From assembly GCA_021107375.1 (NCBI GenBank), contig JAIOSY010000234.1, forward strand, positions 1 to 7,658: a stretch of DNA of 7,658 nt. The letters are read 5' to 3'. Position 1 is the stretch's first letter, and each line of letters begins with the position of its first letter. The notes under the pieces are model-generated. The model searched no databases, was not told where the DNA came from, and saw only the letters and a program-made list of their open reading frames with translations. The translations under genes and the position numbers were made by a program. The stretch is from Sulfurimonas sp. (GTDB taxonomy: Bacteria; Campylobacterota; Campylobacteria; Campylobacterales; Sulfurimonadaceae). Shown piece after piece: positions 1 through 6,600 of the stretch.

Positions 1-940
1 AAAAAACAAATATTTTTTGAAGATAAAGAGTTGCACTATAGTAAACTAATAATCCAAGAAAAAGATATAGGTATATTTTACCTTTTTGATGTCTGGCATG
101 AACTATACTAATACTTAATATAAAAAATAAACTTACAACAGGCAAAAGGCTAAGAAGTATATCTGTTATAAATTTACGAGTTCTTTTTTCTCTATATTTA
201 ACTGCTGTCCAGTACTCTATCGCATTTTTATACTCAAGTAAATCAGAGTTCATAGTATCATTTATAAGCATTGTTTCAAAGTTCATTTGAGTGAATTTTT
301 CTTTTGAATAACTATACCCCTCACCATCAAAAAGTTTAAGTTTTAAAACACCCGAATCATTTATAATTTCAGCTTTTTTAGCTTCTATTAGTATCTCTTC
401 TTCAGCTTTTTTATTAAATAGATATACATTAGAAAATGTTTCTTCACCTATCTCTTCTCCAAGGTAAAGTAACCAGTCACCAAATTTATGTCCAAATTCT
501 GAAGCAGATAGATTGAATTTTGCTTCACTTTTTTTATGTGATATAAAATTTTTAGATAAGGTCTTGGCATGTGGAAACACAACAAAAAAATTGAATATAA
601 GAAGAGCAGATAAGAGTAGAGCAGGTTTTAAAAGTGTTTTAAGTATAAATTTTGGATGAATACCAAGAGCAAATAAAACTACTATTTCATTGTCATTTGA
701 TAGTCTAAATATGGTTAATGCTGCTGCTACAAAAAAAGTTATAGGTAAAGTGAAAAAAAGTAATTCGGGGATAACAAAAATATATAATTTTGTCATATCT
801 AAAATAGTTAGTTGAATAATAGCTGTAAAAGTAGCAAGTTTAATTAAAAATATAATCGATGCGATTGCAAATAATGCTGAAAATATAGATAAAAAAAGTA
901 TAGATAGGTGGCTGATAATATACTTTTGGAGTTTAGTCAT
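1..940 (-). CDS. LptF/LptG (YjgP/YjgQ) family LPS-export permease, 3' end cut off by the window
   Basis: I translated this frame by hand: 313 open codons from the ATG at 940-938, with no stop before the window edge. The family forms the membrane part of the LptB2FG ABC transporter, which extracts lipopolysaccharide from the inner membrane for the Lpt bridge. Hydrophobic segments lie at about residues 12-33, 52-75, 100-122, 259-279 and 289-306. A hydrophilic, beta-rich periplasmic domain (about 135-240) separates the third and fourth, which is the family layout (three helices, jellyroll, three helices). The cytoplasmic coupling region reads EIVVLFALGIHP (85-96), close to the family's E..AL.A.G pattern that contacts LptB. 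The sixth helix and roughly 25-45 C-terminal residues are missing because of the window edge. GAGG at 951-954 is the Shine-Dalgarno, and the start overlaps the upstream stop as TAATG. LptF and LptG cannot be separated from this fragment. Confidence 0.88.
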   Translation of the reverse strand, partial: MTKLQKYIISHLSILFLSIFSALFAIASIIFLIKLATFTAIIQLTILDMTKLYIFVIPELLFFTLPITFFVAAALTIFRLSNDNEIVVLFALGIHPKFILKTLLKPALLLSALLIFNFFVVFPHAKTLSKNFISHKKSEAKFNLSASEFGHKFGDWLLYLGEEIGEETFSNVYLFNKKAEEEILIEAKKAEIINDSGVLKLKLFDGEGYSYSKEKFTQMNFETMLINDTMNSDLLEYKNAIEYWTAVKYREKRTRKFITDILLSLLPVVSLFFILSISIVHARHQKGKIYLYLFLGLLVYYSATLYLQKIFVF

Positions 941-1755
941 TAGTAGTTTGCCTCAATATAATTTAATATAGGTGTATCATAAATATAAACGATAAAAGTT
1001 GCAAGTGCTAAAAATGGAACAAATGGAACTCTTTGCTCCTCTGCTGAACGCTTTAAAAGAACAAGCATTACAGGAAGAGCTAAAAGGGCTGATAAAAATA
1101 TTGCTACTAAAGTAAGTTTAACCCCAAGTAAGGCTCCCATAGTTGCTGCTACCATAATATCACCTTCACCCATAGCTTCGATAAAAGGGTAGGTATGATA
1201 GTTTTTAGTCCAAGAAGTTTCTGTTTTTTTAGCTGCTCTTTGGGATGATGCCGTTAGTATGTATGAGAGTGCAAATCTAAGTAGTGTAAATCCACCAGCA
1301 AATAGCAATGCATTTTGAAAATTTATAAAAAATCCACTAATACTCCATGCTCCAAAAATCGCAAAAACCATAGCTAAAAGATTAAGAGAATCTGGAACCA
1401 TTTTGTATTTGAAATCTATCATGGATAGAGCTAAAAGAGTTAAAAAACTAATTCCTACAAAGAAGATTGGTAAACTGATACCATATTTTGTTGCAAGTAT
1501 GAAAAATATAAGAGCTGATATAAACTCAATGATAGGATATTGAATTGATATGTGAGTTTTACAAAAAGAACATTTCCCTCTTAATATAATCCATGAAATA
1601 AGAGGAATATTATGCCAAGGTTTTAAACTGTTCCCACATGTAGTGCAGTGAGAAGCTCCAAAAACAATACTTTCATCTTTAGGAATACGCAGGATTACCA
1701 CATTTAAAAATGAACCTAAAATAAGACCTAACAGAGTTGCTAATAAAATTTCCAT
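940..1755 (-). CDS. Prepilin peptidase (type IV leader peptidase, A24 family)
   Basis: This is a 271-residue polytopic membrane enzyme that cleaves, and usually N-methylates, type IV prepilins or type II secretion pseudopilins (PilD/GspO/ComC type). The N-terminal domain starts with a membrane segment containing GSFLNVVILRIP (14-25). Next come the cytoplasmic zinc-type cysteine pairs C37-x2-C40 and C62-x2-C65, which are typical of bifunctional peptidase/methyltransferases. The catalytic aspartates are Asp114 (in SMIDFKYKMVPD) and Asp199 (in GEGDIMVAATMGALLG), the A24 signature pair. A polar stretch at about 168-195 sits just before the GEGD motif. The ATG at 1755-1753 has a strong SD (GGAGGA, 1764-1769) 8 nt upstream and overlaps the uppS stop by one base. 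No pilin or pseudopilin gene is in the window, so the substrate is not indicated. In Campylobacter the gene at this position is, as I recall, also a prepilin peptidase. Confidence 0.93.
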   Translation of the reverse strand: MEILLATLLGLILGSFLNVVILRIPKDESIVFGASHCTTCGNSLKPWHNIPLISWIILRGKCSFCKTHISIQYPIIEFISALIFFILATKYGISLPIFFVGISFLTLLALSMIDFKYKMVPDSLNLLAMVFAIFGAWSISGFFINFQNALLFAGGFTLLRFALSYILTASSQRAAKKTETSWTKNYHTYPFIEAMGEGDIMVAATMGALLGVKLTLVAIFLSALLALPVMLVLLKRSAEEQRVPFVPFLALATFIVYIYDTPILNYIEANY

Positions 1756-2432
1756 TATTTTAATCCTCCAAATCTTCTTTCAATTTTTGTAAAATTTTTA
1801 ATTATTTTTTCTAAATCGTTAGTTGTAAAATCTGGCCATAGTGTATCTGTGAAAAAGAGTTCTGCATAAGCTGATTGCCAAAGTAAAAAGTTAGAGAGTC
1901 TATGGTCTCCACCTGTTCTAATAAGTAAATCAACATTATGATTACAATCTAGTGCATTGCTTAACATTGTCTCAGTTATATCTTCATCACATTTTTTTAT
2001 TTTGTTTATTGCTCTTATCATCTCATCTTGAGCACCATAATTTAAAGCTAATGATTGTACTAGACCATCACAATGAGCAGTTTTTTCTTTTACATCTTTT
2101 ATCGTTTTTTGTAAAGATTTTGAAAATGCTCTAATATCTCCAATAGGCTCAAATCTAACATTATTTTCTAAGTAAACTGTTAGCTCATTTTTAAGGTATT
2201 TTTCTAAAAGTTTCATTAAAAATTCAACTTCTAATCTTGGTCTTTTCCAATTTTCTGTAGAAAAAGCATATAGTGTTAGTCTTTCTATATCTGGATTTTT
2301 TGAGCAGTAAGTAGTGATTTTTTTAACAACCTCCGCACCTTCTTCATGCCCTTTAACTCTTTTTTTACCTTGAAGTTCAGCCCAACGACCATTACCATCC
2401 ATTATGATGGCTATGTGTGTAGCGTTATTCAC
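1755..2432 (-). CDS. uppS: Undecaprenyl diphosphate synthase (cis-prenyltransferase), GTG start
   Basis: UppS condenses farnesyl diphosphate with isopentenyl diphosphate units to give C55 undecaprenyl diphosphate, the lipid carrier for peptidoglycan and surface glycans. At 225 residues it is slightly shorter than E. coli UppS (about 253). Signatures in order: MDGNGRWA (11-18, catalytic Asp12), FSTENW (57-62), NYGAQDE (131-137), then RTGGDHRLSNFLLWQ (172-186) and AYAELFFTDTLWPDF with a Mg-binding-type Glu191. The usual forms are NYGG and RTSGE, so GA and GGD are variants that I believe are common in this phylum. The start is GTG at 2432-2430, inside the end of coaBC (8-nt overlap). The next ATG is the Met of MDGNGRW, too late because homologues have residues before that motif. 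Only a weak purine stretch (AAAGAA) precedes the GTG, so translation probably depends on coupling to coaBC. The last codons (GGA GGA TTA AAA) supply the next gene's SD. Confidence 0.96.
   Translation of the reverse strand: MNNATHIAIIMDGNGRWAELQGKKRVKGHEEGAEVVKKITTYCSKNPDIERLTLYAFSTENWKRPRLEVEFLMKLLEKYLKNELTVYLENNVRFEPIGDIRAFSKSLQKTIKDVKEKTAHCDGLVQSLALNYGAQDEMIRAINKIKKCDEDITETMLSNALDCNHNVDLLIRTGGDHRLSNFLLWQSAYAELFFTDTLWPDFTTNDLEKIIKNFTKIERRFGGLK
1764..1769 (-). promoter_or_regulatory. Shine-Dalgarno of the prepilin peptidase gene, embedded in the uppS terminal codons
   Basis: GGAGGA on the minus strand, 8 nt before the peptidase ATG, is formed by the two Gly codons of the uppS C-terminus (FGGLK). 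Together with the TAATG overlap it marks the peptidase start and indicates coupling to uppS. Confidence 0.8.
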
Positions 2433-3702
2433 TAGCTATTCTTTGTGCATGTTCTAAAATTTCAAAAGCAACACTAAGTTTATCGGCATGTGGGATTGAT
2501 TCTATTTTTTTTGCAGAGATAAACTCAATCTTATTAGTATCACTTCCAAAACTTGATGAGTCTTTTAGTACATTTAAACAAACAGCATCTAAGTTTTTAG
2601 ACTCTAACATTTTTGAAGCATTAGATTCTGCATTTTTTTCGTCCATCTCTGCTTTAAATCCAACAGTTATAATTCCATCTTTATCAATAGAGTTTAAAAT
2701 ATCAATATTTTTAGTTAGTGAGAGTTCAAACTCATCTCCAAGCATATCTTTTTTTAGTTTTCCATCTTGGGGAAATTTAGGAATATAATCACTAACAGCT
2801 GCTGCCATAAAAAGATATGGTTTTTTCTGAATTAGATGAATCTGTTCACTACTCATTAAAGTTGGTTTTGAGAGTTTTCCTTTTTTAGCGATTCTAACAG
2901 AATCACTAAGGTATTCCATCATTTCATCTGAATTTTGAACATCAATAGTGTGAATATCTAAGGGTAGGTTGTCTTCAAATTTAGTAGAGATTAAATTTAC
3001 ATCAGCACCCATGCAGTAAAGAGCAGTGGTTAAAGATGAAGCCATTTTTCCACTAGAAAAATTAGAAATATATCTAACATCATCAATTTTTTCTATTGTT
3101 CCTCCACCTGTTACCATAACCATTCTATCTTTGTAAAAATCATTTTGAAGTAGAGCTTTTGCTGAGTGCCAAAAAATCTCTATTGGCTCAGCCATCGCTC
3201 CATCACCAGTAGTTTTACAAGCTAACTCTTTTGTTTGAGTATCAACCATCTCGTAGTTAGCTATTTTTAGCATTTTAAGATTTGCTTGTGTTATCGGATT
3301 ATTAATCATGTTAGTATTTGCAGATGGTGCTATGATTTTTGTTTTAGGATATGCTAAAGCACATTGAAGTAGCATATTATCAGCTATAGCATTTGCAAGT
3401 TTAGCAACAGTGTTTGCAGTAGCTGGAGCAATAACAAACAAATCAGCCCACTCAGTAGTTTTTATATGATTATGGTCATGCACCCAAGATTCATTAGTGT
3501 CATCTAAGACTTGATTTGATGTTATCGTTTCAAAAGTAAGTGGAGTAATAAATTTCTTCGCACTTTCACTCATAACAACTTTTACATCTGCACCAGCTTT
3601 GATAAATAAACGAGCCAATTCTAAAGATTTATATACAGCAATCGAGCCTGTAACACCTAAAAGTATTTTTTTATTTTTTAATAAATCTTCTGGAATAAGC
3701 AT
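2425..3702 (-). CDS. coaBC: Bifunctional phosphopantothenoylcysteine decarboxylase / phosphopantothenate-cysteine ligase (Dfp)
   Basis: CoaBC carries out two consecutive cytosolic steps of coenzyme A synthesis: CTP-dependent ligation of cysteine to 4'-phosphopantothenate (CoaB) and FMN-dependent decarboxylation to 4'-phosphopantetheine (CoaC). The N-terminal CoaC flavoprotein domain (about 9-185) shows GVTGSIAVYKSLEL (16-29), catalytic-type His79 before TTEWADLFVIAPATANT, PSANTNM (126-132, Asn129) and Cys162 in ELACKTTGDGAMAEP. The CoaB domain (about 192-425) shows VTGGGTIEKIDDVRYISNFSSGKM (split here: VTGGGTIEKIDD at 197-208, VRYISNFSSGKM at 209-220), AAAVSDYIPKF (300-310), a KLKK lysine motif (315-318) and SSFGSDTNKIEFI (383-395). 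Total length, 425, is a little above the usual 400. The ATG at 3702-3700 has GAGG seven nt upstream (3710-3713); another ATG at 3707 is out of frame. A 73-bp gap with an extended -10 separates it from the cytochrome gene, so it may head a coaBC-uppS-peptidase-permease unit. Confidence 0.96.
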   Translation of the reverse strand: MLIPEDLLKNKKILLGVTGSIAVYKSLELARLFIKAGADVKVVMSESAKKFITPLTFETITSNQVLDDTNESWVHDHNHIKTTEWADLFVIAPATANTVAKLANAIADNMLLQCALAYPKTKIIAPSANTNMINNPITQANLKMLKIANYEMVDTQTKELACKTTGDGAMAEPIEIFWHSAKALLQNDFYKDRMVMVTGGGTIEKIDDVRYISNFSSGKMASSLTTALYCMGADVNLISTKFEDNLPLDIHTIDVQNSDEMMEYLSDSVRIAKKGKLSKPTLMSSEQIHLIQKKPYLFMAAAVSDYIPKFPQDGKLKKDMLGDEFELSLTKNIDILNSIDKDGIITVGFKAEMDEKNAESNASKMLESKNLDAVCLNVLKDSSSFGSDTNKIEFISAKKIESIPHADKLSVAFEILEHAQRIASE

Positions 3703-3731
3703 CGCATTACCTCACACTCTATTTTTATGTG

Positions 3732-3740
3732 ATTGTATCA
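3732..3740 (-). promoter_or_regulatory. Putative extended -10 promoter for coaBC
   Basis: Read on the minus strand this is TGATACAAT, an extended -10 (TGn followed by TACAAT, one mismatch to TATAAT). It lies about 30 nt before the coaBC ATG, which predicts a transcript start near 3725 and a leader of about 22 nt that includes the GAGG ribosome site. The hexamer at 17-bp spacing (TTAAAC) is a poor -35, which is acceptable for the sigma70 promoters of this phylum, where -35 is weakly conserved. It lies in one of only two non-overlapping gaps in the minus-strand set. Prediction from sequence only. Confidence 0.5.
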
Positions 3741-3775
3741 AATCTTTCAATAAAGTTTAATAAATTTCTATCATA

Positions 3776-4366
3776 TTAAAAATTTTTAATGTTATTGATA
3801 ATCAGTTTATCTTTGCTTTGAATTCTTAAATAATAATTGGCTTTTTCTTTAACTAAATAGGATAAATCATTTTTTTGTGAACAAGATATAACACATTTAT
3901 CTAATAACATATCAAAATGTTCTGAAATAACTTCAACTTTATATTGTCTAAATTTTTCTATATTGATTTTTAAAGTGTATATTCCAATTTTTAGTATGCC
4001 TAGCGGGATGAAATAGGCTTTTTTTGAAGGTATTTCATATGGTAAAATATCTTTTTTTGAATAGTTCTCTTTATATTTTAAATTTGGAAGAAATATTTTA
4101 CACTCTTTTTTCATATATTTTAAAATAGTAAAAAATTCATTTACTTCATCATCTGATGAAGTTTTTGTGTAACGGTTAATATGTGAGTAAGCTGCTTTAG
4201 CACCACTATCAAAGCTTAGTCTTCCACTACATTGCCCCTCATGACATTTTGCACAAACTGTGTTGAATTTTACTGCTGTTAAAGTAGAGACAGAGATATT
4301 CTCTTTAGCTACTAAAAAAGATGTAAACATTAAAAATAAAATTATATATAAATTACTTTTTTTCAT
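3776..4366 (-). CDS. Uncharacterised periplasmic monoheme c-type cytochrome-like protein with a C-terminal domain
   Basis: I do not recognise this 196-residue protein beyond its heme site. A signal peptide is clear: MKK, a hydrophobic core at 6-19, and likely cleavage after Ala20 (LVA/KEN). Eighteen residues into the mature protein is one covalent heme-attachment motif, C38-A-K-C41-H42, so export and attachment of one heme c in the periplasm is likely. A helical stretch follows and ends EFFTILKYMKKEC (77-89), resembling the last helix of small class I cytochromes. No standard distal Met motif is visible; Met85 or His62 are candidate sixth ligands. Residues about 110-196 form a second part rich in alternating hydrophobic residues (YFIPLGILKIGIYTLKI, YYLRIQS), probably beta. 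Further cysteines are C46, C89, C158 and C162. The ATG directly follows the glmU stop (TAAATG) with a strong SD inside glmU, so it is cotranslated with glmU. An electron-transfer or sensing role is conceivable, but nothing shows which. Confidence 0.8.
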   Translation of the reverse strand: MKKSNLYIILFLMFTSFLVAKENISVSTLTAVKFNTVCAKCHEGQCSGRLSFDSGAKAAYSHINRYTKTSSDDEVNEFFTILKYMKKECKIFLPNLKYKENYSKKDILPYEIPSKKAYFIPLGILKIGIYTLKINIEKFRQYKVEVISEHFDMLLDKCVISCSQKNDLSYLVKEKANYYLRIQSKDKLIINNIKNF

Positions 4367-5671
4367 TTATTTCCCTCCAAAAAATTTATAATAGAAACCT
4401 TTTATATTTCGTAATTTAGCTCTACTAATAGCTAGTGATCCTTTTTGTACTGCCCCACTTGTTAGTGTTGTCCCTGCTGCTATCATAACATCATCTTCTA
4501 TTTGAAGAGGTGCTACAAGTTGAGAATCACTTCCAACAAAAACATTTTTACCAATAATAGTTTTATATTTTTTTATCCCATCATAATTACATGTGATAAC
4601 ACCAGCACCAATGTTAGTTCCCTCATCAATCTGAGCATCACCAATATAGCTTAAATGACCAGCTTTCACACCTTTTAGTGAACTTTTTTTAACCTCTACA
4701 AAGTTTCCTATGTGAGTATCTTCTATATGTGAGGCAGGGCGAACATGTGCTAGAGGACCAATATCTGAATTTTTGATGATAGAGTCTTCAATAACAGTTC
4801 CAGATTTTATATGAGAGTTAGTTATAAGTGTATTGCCAGTTATTCTACACCCATTTTCTATTATTGATTCCCCTTCAAAAGTAACTCCCTCTTCTATATA
4901 AATTGTTTGTGGAAGTTGCATAGTAACACCAGCATCCATTAAAGAGGTTTTAATTCTATTTTGCATAATTATTTCGCTATCGGATAAATCTTTTTTAGAA
5001 TTTACTCCCTTAAAATACCCCTCATCAACTAAAAGTGGAGAGATATTTAAACCATCTTTTTTTGCCATTGAGATAACATCTGTTAGATAGTATTCTTTTT
5101 GAGCATTATTATCACTTAAAAGAGGAATGTATTTTTCAATAACTTTTTTAGAAAATGCGTAAATACCAGCATTTACAGTTGTTACTTTAAGTTCATTTTC
5201 TGTTGCATCTTTTTGTTCAACAATTTTTTGAACTTGATTTTCTTTTATAATAACACGACCATAACCATTTGGATTTTTCAAATCAAATATTGACATAATA
5301 ATATCAGCATCAGAATCTAAAAATCCTCGAAGTGAATCTGCTGTTATTAGTGGCATATCGCCATTTAAAACTAAAACTTTTTCATTTTTTGGTGTAACAT
5401 TTTTCATAGCTCCACCCGTTCCAGGAAAATTATCAGCATCTTGAATACAAAAATTTATATTTTCAAAAAAAGCCTCTATCTGTTTTTGAACTTCCTCTTT
5501 TTGATGAGCAATAACTACCGTAATATCATCTGATATCTCTTTTGAAGCTTTGATAATATGATAAAGCATAGGCTTACCACTGATTTTATGGAGAACCTTA
5601 GCTGTTTGTGATTTCATACGACTACCTTTTCCAGCAGCTAAAATTATTATACTTATATTATTTTTATTCAT
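4367..5671 (-). CDS. glmU: Bifunctional UDP-N-acetylglucosamine pyrophosphorylase / glucosamine-1-phosphate N-acetyltransferase
   Basis: GlmU acetylates glucosamine-1-phosphate with acetyl-CoA and then uridylylates it to UDP-GlcNAc, the cytosolic precursor of peptidoglycan and lipid A. The N-terminal uridylyltransferase (about 1-228) has [11 protein letters not shown] (11-21), GTGGAM (84-89), LNGDMPL with metal-binding-type Asp105, NPNGYGRV (133-140), VNAGIYAF and GVNSKKDL (222-229, Asn224). A linker leads to a left-handed beta-helix of hexapeptide repeats (about 255-410). That part contains AHVRPASHI (308-316), VEVKKS and the acetyltransferase motif [11 protein letters not shown] with catalytic-type His339, then [15 protein letters not shown] (351-365). 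Length is 434, against about 456 in E. coli, the shortfall being mostly at the C-terminus. The ATG at 5671-5669 has a weak GGAT upstream and a well-formed promoter. The last codons (GGA GGG AAA TAA) are also the SD of the cytochrome gene. Confidence 0.97.
   Translation of the reverse strand: MNKNNISIIILAAGKGSRMKSQTAKVLHKISGKPMLYHIIKASKEISDDITVVIAHQKEEVQKQIEAFFENINFCIQDADNFPGTGGAMKNVTPKNEKVLVLNGDMPLITADSLRGFLDSDADIIMSIFDLKNPNGYGRVIIKENQVQKIVEQKDATENELKVTTVNAGIYAFSKKVIEKYIPLLSDNNAQKEYYLTDVISMAKKDGLNISPLLVDEGYFKGVNSKKDLSDSEIIMQNRIKTSLMDAGVTMQLPQTIYIEEGVTFEGESIIENGCRITGNTLITNSHIKSGTVIEDSIIKNSDIGPLAHVRPASHIEDTHIGNFVEVKKSSLKGVKAGHLSYIGDAQIDEGTNIGAGVITCNYDGIKKYKTIIGKNVFVGSDSQLVAPLQIEDDVMIAAGTTLTSGAVQKGSLAISRAKLRNIKGFYYKFFGGK
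4373..4378 (-). promoter_or_regulatory. Shine-Dalgarno of the cytochrome gene, embedded in the glmU terminal codons
   Basis: GGAGGG on the minus strand lies 6 nt before the ATG at 4366 and consists of the glmU codons for its two last glycines. It fixes the cytochrome start and implies translational coupling, because the terminating glmU ribosome is already on the next gene's initiation site. Confidence 0.8.
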
Positions 5672-5698
5672 TATTTATCCAATACATTTTATTTTACA

Positions 5699-5727
5699 AT
5701 TATACACTTTTATAACACATTCGTGAA
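5699..5727 (-). promoter_or_regulatory. Putative sigma70-type promoter of glmU
   Basis: On the minus strand a perfect TATAAT (5704-5699) is preceded, after exactly 17 bp, by TTCACG (5727-5722), a 4/6 match to TTGACA. The predicted transcript start is near 5692, leaving a leader of about 21 nt before the glmU ATG. This is the best promoter match in the window and would drive glmU and the cytochrome gene, with possible read-through into coaBC and beyond. Confidence 0.65.
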
Positions 5728-5776
5728 ATTATTTTAATAAAAAAATCTTTTTTACTGCTTTCCCTAATAGATTTTG

Positions 5777-5785
5777 TGGTATTAT
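5777..5785 (+). promoter_or_regulatory. Putative extended -10 promoter of the motA-motB-fliP unit
   Basis: TGGTATTAT is an extended -10 (TGn plus a 5/6 match to TATAAT), about 30 nt upstream of the motA ATG. No convincing -35 lies 16-18 bp upstream. I looked for a sigma54 (GG-N10-GC type) or a FliA-type motif in the 143-bp gap and saw neither, which fits an early or constitutive class for stator and export-gate genes. The ribosome site AAGG (5804-5807) is 7 nt before the start. Confidence 0.5.
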
Positions 5786-5814
5786 GTAAAATATTTTTCC
5801 TCTAAGGTATTTGA

Positions 5815-6579
5815 ATGGATTTAGGTACGGTCATTGGTATAGTTTTAATCTTCGCACTTCTTGGTAGTGCGATGACTATGGGTGTTGGTATTGGAGCATA
5901 TATAGATGTTCCATCAGCATTAATTGTTATCGGTGGTTCTATCGGTGCATTGATGATCTCTTTTAAACCACAACAGATGAAGCAGTTTACAAAAATCTTT
6001 ATGATAGCTGTAAAACCGCCTCAAGAAGATGTTCCGGAACTTATTAAAAAACTTGTTGAGTTCGCTACAAAAGCTAGAAAGGATGGTATTTTAGCCTTAG
6101 AAAGTGAAGTAAATAATGAAGAAAATGTATTTTTGAAAAAAGGTCTCTCTATGGCGATTGATGGAAGTGAGCCTGATACCATCAGAGATCTTTTAGAGAT
6201 AGAGATGGAGCAAACAAACACTAGACACAAGGTTCATGGTAATATCTTTAATCAGTGGGGTGGGCTTGACGGTGCTATGGGTATGGTTGGTACACTTATC
6301 GGTCTTGTTGCGATGCTTCTAAATATGGCTGATCCATCAGCTATTGGTCCATCTATGGCGGTTGCTTTACTAACTACGATGTATGGTGCTATTATTGGTA
6401 ATGTTTTTGGTACTCCTATTTATAATATTTTGGGAGTTAGAAATGATGAAGAGACTTTAGTTCAAGAGATGATTTTATCTGGGATTATGTCGATACAATC
6501 AGGAGACGCTCCTAGGGTCTTAGAAGCAAAATTACTTAGCTATTTACCTCCAGCAGATCGTGTAAGTCAGTTTGATTAA
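5815..6579 (+). CDS. motA: Flagellar stator channel subunit MotA (PomA-like)
   Basis: MotA, with MotB, forms the membrane ion channel that drives the flagellar motor. The protein has 254 residues and four membrane segments at about 4-22, 32-50, 150-171 and 182-204. A large cytoplasmic loop between the second and third contains the conserved ARKDGILALESEV region (87-99), which contacts the rotor in the family. The channel region reads GMVGTLIGLVAML (156-168) and DPSAIGPSMAVALLTTMYGA (173-192), including the conserved Pro174. These two segments match the sodium-driven PomA pattern as I remember it: Thr160, Thr187 and Thr188 fall at the positions of PomA Thr158, Thr185 and Thr186 with a constant offset of two. 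From memory, the Campylobacter MotA channel helices lack these threonines. The C-terminus (LEAKLLSYLPPADRVSQFD) does resemble Campylobacter MotA. The start ATG has AAGG 7 nt upstream; 14 nt separate the stop from motB. Confidence 0.95.
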   Translation: MDLGTVIGIVLIFALLGSAMTMGVGIGAYIDVPSALIVIGGSIGALMISFKPQQMKQFTKIFMIAVKPPQEDVPELIKKLVEFATKARKDGILALESEVNNEENVFLKKGLSMAIDGSEPDTIRDLLEIEMEQTNTRHKVHGNIFNQWGGLDGAMGMVGTLIGLVAMLLNMADPSAIGPSMAVALLTTMYGAIIGNVFGTPIYNILGVRNDEETLVQEMILSGIMSIQSGDAPRVLEAKLLSYLPPADRVSQFD

Positions 6580-6600
6580 TGGGTATATAAATAATGGGTA
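6577..6600 (+). repeat. 9-bp direct repeat TAATGGGTA spanning the motA stop and the motB start
   Basis: TAATGGGTA occurs at 6577-6585 and 6592-6600. The first copy contains the motA stop overlapping an ATG (6579-6581) that opens a three-codon frame, Met-Gly-Ile-stop, ending at 6590. The second copy contains the real motB start (6594). The two ATGs are 15 nt apart and in the same frame, separated by the TAA. GGG at 6581-6583 is the only SD-like bases before motB. Confidence 0.6.

Noticed and set aside
1952..2134. 60-codon plus-strand open frame
   Set aside because: Lies antisense inside uppS, with low-complexity Leu/His-rich translation and no motif; a shadow frame.
2505..2512. Homopolymer T8 in coaBC (and A8 runs at 6797-6804 and 7318-7325 in motB) as phase-variation tracts
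   Set aside because: Eight-base A/T runs are common in such AT-rich DNA, all frames are intact, and phase-variable tracts in this phylum are usually longer G/C runs.
3756..3780. TTTAAT/ATTAAA inverted repeat as a terminator after the cytochrome gene
   Set aside because: Only a 6-bp all-AT stem with a 13-nt loop and no T run; insufficient for a terminator.
5672..5814. Riboswitch or small RNA in the divergent gap
   Set aside because: Both predicted leaders are only about 20-25 nt and no stable stem or known aptamer core is visible.
6021..6230. 69-codon minus-strand open frame
   Set aside because: Antisense within motA, Ser-rich translation typical of a reverse frame, no ribosome site or motif.
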